A stretch of DNA of 6,869 nt from an uncultured Clostridia bacterium (GTDB taxonomy: Bacteria > Bacillota > Clostridia > TANB77 > CAG-508): the NCBI GenBank assembly GCA_944390615.1, contig CALXRJ010000052.1:1-6869 (forward strand), in the 5' to 3' direction. Made by a program: the position numbers and the translations under genes. This document shows, piece after piece, positions 1 to 5,309 of this stretch. Position 1 is the first letter of the stretch. The number at the start of each line of letters is the position of its first letter. The notes under the pieces were generated by a model. It was given only the letters and a program-made list of their open reading frames with translations. It did no database searches and was not told the DNA's origin.

Positions 1-2
1 AA

Positions 3-113
3 AAAGGAGCAAAAATTAGTTCATCTTTAAAATTTATAACAAATAATTTTATAGAATATGATAATGCAAAAGATTTAATAGAAAAAATAGAAGACTTTGT
101 AAATAATGTATAA
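3..113 (+). CDS. 3' end of an unrecognised protein (partial)
   Basis: An open frame enters from the left edge and stops at TAA 111-113, giving about 36 C-terminal residues that end in DLIEKIEDFVNNV. The tail is charged and looks helical (DNAKDLIEKIEDF), as at the C-terminus of many cytoplasmic enzymes, but there is too little to name a family. It converges with the minus-strand gene at 138-821, and a GC-rich hairpin lies directly after its stop codon. Codon use matches the neighbours. The frame itself is fairly secure because it ends right at the hairpin. The function is unknown. Confidence 0.6.
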   Translation, partial: KGAKISSSLKFITNNFIEYDNAKDLIEKIEDFVNNV

Positions 114-133
114 AGCCGGTCAAATAACCGGCT
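114..133. terminator. Hairpin between convergent genes, probable bidirectional terminator
   Basis: A perfect 7-bp inverted repeat (AGCCGGT 114-120, ACCGGCT 127-133) with a 6-nt loop sits between the stop codons of the converging genes at 113 and 138. It is the only GC-rich patch in this AT-rich stretch. On the minus strand it is followed by CTTTATAC and on the plus strand by AAAATTAATTT, so the U-tracts are weak in both directions. Position favours a shared terminator; strength is uncertain. Confidence 0.6.
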
Positions 134-137
134 AAAA

Positions 138-821
138 TTAATTTCTACGTTTACCAAATAAAGATAAAATTCTCAAGAAAATATTAATAAAATCTAAATA
201 CAATTCCATAGCACCATAAACATATAATTTTTCATCCTCACAAAATCCCATTTCTTGCATTGCTTTAATTTTATTCATATCATACACAGTCAAACCAAAG
301 AAAAGGAACAAAATAGCCCAATCTAATACAACATCAAGCATACTACTTCCAATAAACAAATTAACAAAAGTTAAAACAATGCCAATGAAAAGTGCTACAA
401 GCAATATGTTTCCCCATTGTGAAATATCTTTATCTGTTTTATATCCTAAAAAAGCTAAAATACCAAACAAAGCAGCAGATCCTAGAAAGGCATAGGTAAT
501 AGAAGTCATTTCAAAAGCCGCAAATATTACTGACAAAGTAAAACCATTTAAAAAAGCATAAGCAAAATATAAAATAGTAACTGCGGTAGGAGACAACTTC
601 TTAAACAAGAAAGAAAAAAGGATAACAACCACTAATTCGACAACAGCCAAAATGGTATAATAGCCATTCATAATGACATCAATATAAAGCCCTGAATAAT
701 AGGCATAAAATGCGGTAATGGCACTAGCAAGTAAACCCAAAAACATCCTAAAAAATGTATTGGTAAGAACCGAATTAGTATCTGAAGTACGGATTGCATC
801 AGAATCATTATAAGAATCCAT
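138..821 (-). CDS. Bax inhibitor-1/YccA (YetJ-like) family integral membrane protein
   Basis: A 227-residue multi-pass membrane protein of the Bax inhibitor-1 (TMBIM) family. Hydrophobic segments lie near residues 24-44, 54-74, 82-102, 109-126, 136-155 and 162-180, followed by the family's C-terminal reentrant segment LYLDFINIFLRILSLFG (198-223) and a basic tail, KRRN. The two aspartates that form the pH-sensing pair in Bacillus YetJ are probably D181 (TVYDMNK) and D210 (LYLDFINIF). Family members act as pH-sensitive calcium leak channels, and in E. coli YccA interacts with the FtsH protease; the role here is inferred only. The ATG at 819-821 follows a strong site, AAGGTGGTGAT. The gene lies 68 bp downstream of mecA on the same strand and has its own candidate promoter, so it may be transcribed both with mecA and alone. 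It contains no in-frame CGG codon and no disruption. Confidence 0.93.
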   Translation of the reverse strand: MDSYNDSDAIRTSDTNSVLTNTFFRMFLGLLASAITAFYAYYSGLYIDVIMNGYYTILAVVELVVVILFSFLFKKLSPTAVTILYFAYAFLNGFTLSVIFAAFEMTSITYAFLGSAALFGILAFLGYKTDKDISQWGNILLVALFIGIVLTFVNLFIGSSMLDVVLDWAILFLFFGLTVYDMNKIKAMQEMGFCEDEKLYVYGAMELYLDFINIFLRILSLFGKRRN

Positions 822-847
822 TCAAATCACCACCTTTTTATAAAAGA

Positions 848-883
848 TAAATTTATCATAACACATTTATCAAAAATAATCCA
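848..883 (-). promoter_or_regulatory. Candidate promoter for the Bax inhibitor-1 family gene
   Basis: Read on the minus strand there is an extended -10, TGTTATGAT (863 to 855), with a weak -35, TGGATT (883 to 878), 17 bp upstream. Transcription would start near 848, just upstream of the gene's AAGGTGG ribosome binding site. The extended TGn motif compensates for the poor -35. This is prediction from sequence only. Confidence 0.4.
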
Positions 884-889
884 TAGTTT

Positions 890-1522
890 TTAACAAATAT
901 TCACAAAATACTTAATACCATATCGAATGGCATTGGTTTTAAAAATTACATTCCCATGTTCTTCCAATTTACTTTTAAAAACCAAAGAATTACTAATTAA
1001 ATTAGAAAATTCAGAAATAGAGGTATAAAACAAATTAGTATAGGGAAATTCTATATGAATATTGGTAAAAACTAAATAATATACACCTTTATATTCATAC
1101 AAAGCAATGTTTTTAGCAAAGCCTTTTAAATCAGAAAGTTTAGAAGACTTACAATAAGTACAAAAATGGCAAAACTCTTCAAAACTACTAAATTTATAAA
1201 TAGCGTTTTTATAAGAATTAGAAAAAGCCTTTCTTTTAAATCTCAACTTTTTAGGAGAGTTCTCTGTTGACAAGTCATTTTTATATTTCGTTAAAGTAAA
1301 AACAATATACCCTTCCGAAGTAGAAAAAGCTTCCACTAACAGTTTACAGTTTTTAACTTTAAAACCAACTTGTTTTTCAGCTTCATTTAAAATAGTTTGA
1401 AACAGAGAATGAGCTTTATCATGATTTAAAGCTAAAGTATGTATATCAATATCTTGTTTAGACAGTTCTTCTAAATTAATGATAATTCGAACTTTATTAT
1501 CAGTAAGTTTTTCAATTTTCAT
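890..1522 (-). CDS. mecA: Adaptor protein MecA
   Basis: A 210-residue MecA-family adaptor, which delivers substrates to the ClpC unfoldase of the ClpCP protease and promotes ClpC hexamer assembly (known in Bacillus subtilis, where it controls ComK). The N-terminal substrate-binding domain (1-80) opens with MKIEKLTDNKVRIIINLEEL and continues with a helix and the typical strand segment NCKLLVEAFSTSEGYIVFTLTK. A variable lysine-rich linker (81-105) leads to the C-terminal ClpC-binding domain (about 108-210), including YKFSSFEEFCHF and a late GNVIFKTNAIRYGIKYF segment. Length is near the family norm of 210-240. An unusual Cys cluster, C118-x2-C121-x2-C124, lies at the start of the C-terminal domain. 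The ATG at 1520-1522 follows AGGAGG with an 11-nt gap. The gene is divergent from the cell-shape operon and has no disruption. Confidence 0.9.
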   Translation of the reverse strand: MKIEKLTDNKVRIIINLEELSKQDIDIHTLALNHDKAHSLFQTILNEAEKQVGFKVKNCKLLVEAFSTSEGYIVFTLTKYKNDLSTENSPKKLRFKRKAFSNSYKNAIYKFSSFEEFCHFCTYCKSSKLSDLKGFAKNIALYEYKGVYYLVFTNIHIEFPYTNLFYTSISEFSNLISNSLVFKSKLEEHGNVIFKTNAIRYGIKYFVNIC

Positions 1523-1533
1523 ATAAAAAATAT

Positions 1534-1606
1534 CCTCCTAAGAATAATATGCTAAAAAATAGTTTTTTGCTAAACTTATTATACTACAAAAAAAACAATA
1601 GTGAAA
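1534..1606 (-). promoter_or_regulatory. mecA leader and candidate promoter
   Basis: On the minus strand a perfect -10, TATAAT (1583 to 1578), has a weak -35, TTTCAC (1606 to 1601), 17 bp upstream, so the start would be near 1571. The leader holds two TTTAGCA direct repeats 18 nt apart (plus-strand TGCTAAA at 1550 and 1568), which could be an operator or chance in AT-rich DNA. The AGGAGG ribosome binding site is at 1539 to 1534. No CtsR-type operator is evident. Confidence 0.4.
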
Positions 1607-1667
1607 GACACAATTTATGGTAATATAAAAACTCTATCACAAAAAATAAAAAAAATCTACATTTTGA

Positions 1668-1696
1668 TTGAAAAAAATAGAAAATAAATATATAAT
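1668..1696 (+). promoter_or_regulatory. Sigma-A-type promoter of the cell-shape operon
   Basis: The near-perfect hexamers TTGAAA (1668-1673) and TATAAT (1691-1696) are separated by exactly 17 bp of A-rich DNA, predicting a start near 1703 and a leader of about 50 nt to the first gene at 1753. This is the best promoter match in the window. It lies in the divergent region shared with mecA and upstream of all the cell-shape genes, so it probably drives the whole operon. Confidence 0.75.
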
Positions 1697-1752
1697 ATAA
1701 AAGTCTTAAAAAAGAAAAATCCGTAAGAAGAAAAAACAAAGGAGGAAACAAC

Positions 1753-2010
1753 ATGGCAACAAGAGATAGAAATATTTGGATATTATTAATTGTTATACTA
1801 AGTGGACTAGTGCTAGGCGGATTAATAGGAGACTTAGCAGGAAATGTAAATGGATTATGGTGGTTATCCTTTGGGCAACAATTTGGATTAGAAAGTCCAT
1901 TTGTATTAAACTTAAGCATTATTAGTATTACATTTGCCTTTTCCATCAAAATAAACATAGCCAGTATAATTGGAATGGTACTAGCCATCTTTATCTATCG
2001 AAAAATTTAA
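1753..2010 (+). CDS. DUF4321-type small membrane protein
   Basis: An 85-residue protein with two predicted membrane helices: residues 8-27 (IWILLIVILSGLVLGGLIGD) and about 57-82 (ISITFAFSIKINIASIIGMV). A short amphipathic stretch, NGLWWLSFGQQFGLESPF, lies between them, and the protein ends in a basic tail, YRKI. Length, the glycine-rich first helix (LGGLIGDLAG) and position at the head of a radC-mreBCD operon match the DUF4321 family of Clostridia, whose function is not known. The start is clear: GGAGG at 1741-1745 with a 7-nt gap to ATG. Its place in the operon suggests a link to envelope growth, but this is inference. In many Clostridia maf lies between this gene and radC; there is no room for it here. 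Confidence 0.8.
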   Translation: MATRDRNIWILLIVILSGLVLGGLIGDLAGNVNGLWWLSFGQQFGLESPFVLNLSIISITFAFSIKINIASIIGMVLAIFIYRKI

Positions 2011-2046
2011 GAAAAAATAAAAACAAGGGGCAGAAAGGATTTTTAA

Positions 2047-2767
2047 TTGACAATCAAAGAATTACCACAAACAGAAAGACCATATGAAAAATTAGAACTA
2101 TATGGAGAAAAAAGTCTAAGTAATGCAGAACTATTAGCCATAATCATAAAAACAGGAACCAAAGAATACACAAGTGTTGACATAGCTAGGAAAATATTAA
2201 ACTTAAACGAAAGGTATGATACAGAAAGTTTAAGTTTTTTAAGAGACTTAAGTATAGAAGAACTGACCCAAATCAAAGGAATGGGAAAAGTAAAGGCAAT
2301 TCAATTAAAAGCCATATGTGAATTAGCCAACCGAATGAATATACCTCCCAACTATAAAAAAACACAAATAAAAGAACCAAATGATATTGTAAAAATACTA
2401 ATGAATCAGATGAGGCATGAAAAAAGAGAAATCGCCAAAATAGTATTATTAGATAATAAAAGCAATATTCTAAAAATAAAAGATATCGCTATAGGAGGCA
2501 ATAACTTTGTAAACATAGGTATGAGAGAAATCTTATCAGAAGCGGTAAAAATCAATGCACCAAAGTTTATACTTGTCCATAATCATCCCAGTCGGAAATG
2601 CTACGCCAAGCACACAAGATTACGAAGTAACCAAAAAATTAGAAATAGCAGCCAAAATCATAGGAATCGAATTATTAGATCATATCGTAATCGGAAATTC
2701 CGAATTTACCAGTATAAAAACCATAGAAACATGGAAAACAAAGTTTAGAAAGGAAGGAAAACAATGA
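2047..2767 (+). CDS. radC: RadC family JAMM protein, with one +1 frameshift
   Basis: RadC (UPF0758) consists of an N-terminal helical domain (1-105, starting TIKELPQTERPYEKLELYG, with a helix-hairpin-helix-like IKGMGKVKAIQLKA) and a C-terminal JAMM/MPN metalloprotease-like domain (about 108-239). The old name implies DNA repair, but that role is not supported and the cellular function is unsettled. The zero frame reads VHNHPS (177-182), then CGG at 2593-2595, and would end at TAG 2746-2748 with an unrelated basic tail (233 aa). Skipping one base continues as GNATPSTQDYEV, which completes the JAMM motif HxHx7Sx2D with H178, H180, S188 and D191, and gives 239 residues, the family length. The shifted frame ends at TGA 2765-2767, overlapping the mreB ATG as ATGA. 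The start is TTG, with AAAGGA 7 nt upstream and the family N-terminus directly after it. Confidence 0.88.
2593..2595 (+). other. In-frame CGG at the radC +1 frameshift site
   Basis: The zero-frame codon after AGT (Ser182) is CGG. Dropping C2593 gives GGA AAT GCT ACG CCA, matching the conserved RadC HNHPSG...PS stretch. The shift is confined to this point because Ser182 and the following Gly are both conserved. No homopolymer and no obvious Shine-Dalgarno-like stimulator lies nearby. AGT/GTC does not allow ordinary P-site re-pairing. Confidence 0.85.
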
Positions 2768-3795
2768 AATTTTTTACATTTGGTTCAAAAGATATCGGTA
2801 TAGATTTAGGAACAGCCAATATACTAATTACCTTAAAAGGAAAAGGCATTGTACTAAAAGAGCCATCTGTTGTAGCAATTGACAGAAAAACAGGAGAAAT
2901 TAAAGCAACTGGGCACGAAGCAAAAGAAATGCTTGGAAGAACCCCAGAAACCATTAAAGCCGTAAGGCCTATGAAAGATGGAGTAATAGCAGATTTTACA
3001 GCAACTGGACTTATGTTAAAAAATATGCTAAGAAAAGTATGTTCTCGTTACAATGTGGGAAGACCAAGAGTACTAGTAGGCGTACCATCTGGCATAACAG
3101 AAGTAGAAGAAAGAGCAGTAGAAGAATCTGTTATGCAAGCAGGCGCAAAAGAAGTGTATTTAATAGAAGAGCCTATGGCCGCAGCCGTAGGAGCGGGAAT
3201 CAATGTTGCAGAACCAAGTGGAAGCATGATTGTAGATATTGGAGGAGGAACAACAGAAGTTGCTGTAATCTCATTAGGAGGAATTGTAGTAAGTAACTCC
3301 TTAAGAATTGCAGGAGACGAATTAGATAAAGATATTGTAAATTATATCAGAAAAGAAAGAAATTTGTCTATTGGAGAAACCACAGCAGAACAAATCAAAA
3401 TGCAAATTGGATGTGCAACACCCCTAATGATAGATGTACCAATGGAAATAAGAGGAAGAGATTTAACCACAGGACTTCCTAAAAACATTACCATAAAATC
3501 TTCAGAAATCATGGAAGCCATGAAAGAATCCGTAGCCAAAATTGTTGAAACAGTAAAACAAACTTTAGAAAAAACACCACCTGAACTTTCAGCTGATTTA
3601 GTAGAAAAAGGAATTTATTTAGCTGGTGGAGGAGCCTTAATTCAAAATATAGACAAACTTTTAAGTACACAAACCAACATGCCTGTTTACATCGCCAATG
3701 CACCACTAGAGTGTGTAGTAAATGGAACTGGAAAAACATTAGAAGATTTAGAAAAATTAAAGACAGTATTAATCAATAGTAGAAGAAAAATATAA
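2764..3795 (+). CDS. mreB: Rod shape-determining protein MreB
   Basis: A complete 343-residue bacterial actin that assembles into membrane-bound antiparallel filaments and orients the elongation machinery. ATP-site motifs are in order: phosphate 1 DIGIDLGTANI (10-20), the catalytic Glu region LIEEPMAAAVGAG (133-145), phosphate 2 IVDIGGGTTEVAVI (156-169) and adenosine IYLAGGGALIQNI (284-296). The N-terminal MKFFTFGSKD matches the MreB leader that contributes to membrane binding. The start is ATG after AAGGAAGG with a 6-nt gap; it overlaps the frameshifted radC stop as ATGA, so translational coupling is likely. It is followed by mreC after 34 bp. The gene is intact and has no in-frame CGG codon; two CGG trinucleotides are out of frame. 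Length is normal for the family (about 335-345), and MreB rather than Mbl or MreBH is supported by the mreC-mreD context. Confidence 0.97.
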   Translation: MKFFTFGSKDIGIDLGTANILITLKGKGIVLKEPSVVAIDRKTGEIKATGHEAKEMLGRTPETIKAVRPMKDGVIADFTATGLMLKNMLRKVCSRYNVGRPRVLVGVPSGITEVEERAVEESVMQAGAKEVYLIEEPMAAAVGAGINVAEPSGSMIVDIGGGTTEVAVISLGGIVVSNSLRIAGDELDKDIVNYIRKERNLSIGETTAEQIKMQIGCATPLMIDVPMEIRGRDLTTGLPKNITIKSSEIMEAMKESVAKIVETVKQTLEKTPPELSADLVEKGIYLAGGGALIQNIDKLLSTQTNMPVYIANAPLECVVNGTGKTLEDLEKLKTVLINSRRKI

Positions 3796-3829
3796 AAAAA
3801 TCATAAAAAGGAAGAAGGGATAAATTATT

Positions 3830-4645
3830 ATGCATAAAAACAAGAAAGGTGAAATAGTTGGAATCATAGTAACAGTGGTAGTATTAATACTACTAGTCAT
3901 TTTAACCAATACAGAAAATAGTAATTTATCTTATATAGAAAATATTGCCAATAAACTAGTAAATCCGATACAAAATGGACTTACCTATATCAAAAATAGG
4001 ATCTATGGAAATTCTTCTTTTTTTACCAATATAAATGACTTACAAGCAGAAAACGAAGAACTACAGGCTAGAAATAATGAATTAGAAGAAACCTTAAGAG
4101 AATTTGAAACCATAAAAGCAGAAAATCAAACTTTAAAAGAATATTTAGATTTAACAGAAAAATATACGGATTACACAACTGTTGCAGCAGATGTTATCAG
4201 TAGAGATATCAGTAATTATTCCAAAACAATTGTCATCAATGCAGGAACCAAAAGTGGGATCCAAGAAAACATGCCAGTAATAGCATCAGAAGGTTTAGTA
4301 GGTTATGTAATATCTGCAACTGACTCTACTTCCAAAGTACAAACCATCATAGATTCTTCTAGTAACACCAGCAGCATTTTAAGTTCCTCAAGAGACAGTA
4401 TTGTTTGTAAAGGAATATTAGAAAACAACACAAACTTAAGAGCTGTATACATCCCAACAGATGCAACAGTAGCACAAGGAGATACGGTTGAGACATCAGG
4501 ATTAGGAGGTATTTATCCAAAAGGCATCTATATAGGAAAAATTGCACGAGTTGTCAATACATCTAATCTAAATGATAGATATGCCATAGTCGAAACAGCC
4601 GTAAACTTTAATAAATTAGAAACTGTACTAGTCATTACCAATTAA
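3830..4645 (+). CDS. mreC: Rod shape-determining protein MreC
   Basis: A complete 271-residue bitopic membrane protein that links MreB and MreD to PBP2 and activates PBP2. It has a short cytoplasmic basic N-terminus (MHKNKKGE), one membrane helix (about 9-26), a coiled coil (about 68-110, LQAENEELQARNNELEETLR), and an extracellular double beta-barrel domain (115-271). Diagnostic family stretches are VISRDISNYSKTIVINAGTK (122-141), EGLVGYVISA (154-163), and GDTVETSGLGGIYPKGIYIG (217-236). The start is ATG behind AAGGAAGAAGGGA. The stop is 22 bp before mreD. There is no disruption; the two CGG trinucleotides, at 4167 and 4485, are both out of frame. Length is slightly short but within the normal range for Gram-positive MreC. 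Confidence 0.95.
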   Translation: MHKNKKGEIVGIIVTVVVLILLVILTNTENSNLSYIENIANKLVNPIQNGLTYIKNRIYGNSSFFTNINDLQAENEELQARNNELEETLREFETIKAENQTLKEYLDLTEKYTDYTTVAADVISRDISNYSKTIVINAGTKSGIQENMPVIASEGLVGYVISATDSTSKVQTIIDSSSNTSSILSSSRDSIVCKGILENNTNLRAVYIPTDATVAQGDTVETSGLGGIYPKGIYIGKIARVVNTSNLNDRYAIVETAVNFNKLETVLVITN

Positions 4646-4667
4646 AAAATAAAAATAAGGAGATACC

Positions 4668-5202
4668 ATGAAAAAAGTATGTATAAATTTATTATTAATC
4701 CTTGCCTTTATCCTTATTTATCTACTACAAGTCAATCTATTTTCCTGGTTTAAAATAGCACGGCGTCATGCCAAATCTATTTGTTATATATATTCTTTTC
4801 ATAGGCTTATATTACAATAAAATAGCGGGCGTAACCTACGGAATAGCCTGTGGCATATTACTAGACTTATTTATAGGCAGAAAAGTAGGCGTTTCAGCAA
4901 TCATGTTAGGGGCAGTAGGATTAATAGGAGGAATATTTGATAAAAATTTTTCAAAAGAAAGTAGAATTACCATAATGATTATGGTAATTGCAAGTACCCT
5001 AGTATATGAAACAGGAGCTTATCTAATTGGTTATTTCATATATGGATATTCGCTCGAACTACTAAGTTTTATAAAAATACTAGGTATCGAATGTTTCTAT
5101 AATGTCATCATAACCATTATACTATATCCACTCATGCAAAATTTAGGTTATAAAATAGAAGAGGAGACTAAAGGAAGTAAAATTTTAACAAGATATTTTT
5201 AA
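4668..5202 (+). CDS. mreD: Rod shape-determining protein MreD, with one +1 frameshift
   Basis: MreD is the small multi-pass membrane partner of MreC in the elongasome. The true start is ATG 4668-4670, behind AAGGAGA. The first 31 codons encode MKKVCINLLLILAFILIYLL (first helix), then QVNLFSWFKIA. The next zero-frame codon is CGG (4761-4763); that frame would give RRHAKS and stop at 4818-4820, a 50-residue product. Skipping C gives GVMPNLFVIYILFIGLYYNK and continues to TAA at 5200-5202, for 177 residues, the usual MreD length with five or six helices. Family features after the break are the VMPNL motif and GITYG-like GVTYGIACGILLDLF. The gene sits directly after mreC. An internal ATG at 4768 would lose the first helix and has no ribosome binding site. 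The gene is probably expressed whole through recoding, unless the extra base is an error. Confidence 0.88.
4761..4763 (+). other. In-frame CGG at the mreD +1 frameshift site
   Basis: After GCA (Ala31) the zero-frame codon is CGG. Dropping C4761 gives GGC GTC ATG CCA AAT (GVMPN), the conserved start of the second membrane segment. There is no homopolymer at the site. It has the same N-C-GG(A/C) layout as the radC and mrdA sites. Confidence 0.85.
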
Positions 5203-5227
5203 AATCGAAAATAGGGGAGGTTCATAA

Positions 5228-5263
5228 ATGGGAAAAAGAAGCAGTCTCTTTTCCATTTTTTCT
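5228..5263 (+). terminator. Terminator- or attenuator-like hairpin between mreD and mrdA
   Basis: Positions 5228-5239 (ATGGGAAAAAGA) pair with 5245-5256 (TCTCTTTTCCAT) across a 5-nt loop, AGCAG. This makes a 12-bp stem with one G-U pair and one A-C mismatch. A run of six T (5256-5261), then CT, follows at once. The layout is that of a weak, AT-rich intrinsic terminator and would lower mrdA transcription relative to mreBCD. Because the stem includes the small ORF's ATG, ribosomes on that ORF would open it. Confidence 0.4.
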
Positions 5264-5305
5264 ACAGTTGTAAAAAATATAGATAGGTTTCTAAAAAGAA
5301 GGTGA
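5228..5305 (+). CDS. Possible 25-residue basic amphipathic microprotein or leader peptide
   Basis: In the 107-bp gap between mreD and mrdA lies ATG 5228-5230, preceded by a very strong ribosome binding site, GGGGAGG (5214-5220), with a 7-nt gap. The frame runs 25 codons to TGA 5303-5305. The product starts MGKRSSLFSIFSTVV and ends KNIDRFLKRR: a short hydrophobic, possibly amphipathic centre with basic ends, as in peripheral membrane peptides. It ends 4 nt before the mrdA TTG start, so its final codons overlap the mrdA ribosome binding site (AAGGTGA) and translation could be coupled. I do not recognise a family. Its start codon lies in the 5' arm of a hairpin, so it may be a leader peptide instead of a functional protein. 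The strong ribosome binding site is the main evidence that it is real. Confidence 0.5.
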   Translation: MGKRSSLFSIFSTVVKNIDRFLKRR

Positions 5306-5309
5306 AATA

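Noticed and set aside
1550..1574. TGCTAAA direct repeats 18 bp apart in the mecA leader as an operator
   Set aside because: Only 7 bp each in very AT-rich DNA, and no known regulator motif matches; mentioned with the mecA leader but not claimed as a site.
1584..1988. A 134-residue minus-strand ORF across the divergent region
   Set aside because: It lies antisense to the DUF4321-type gene and the operon promoter, has a low-complexity Phe/Leu-rich translation typical of reversed AT-rich DNA, and has no ribosome binding site.
3039..3296. An 85-residue Arg-rich plus-strand ORF inside mreB
   Set aside because: It is an out-of-frame shadow of MreB, with a composition that follows from GAA/AGA-rich codons.
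4768..5202. A separate 144-residue MreD starting at ATG 4768
   Set aside because: There is no ribosome binding site upstream, it lacks the first MreD membrane helix, and a well-initiated in-phase N-terminus exists at 4668 that joins it by a one-base shift.
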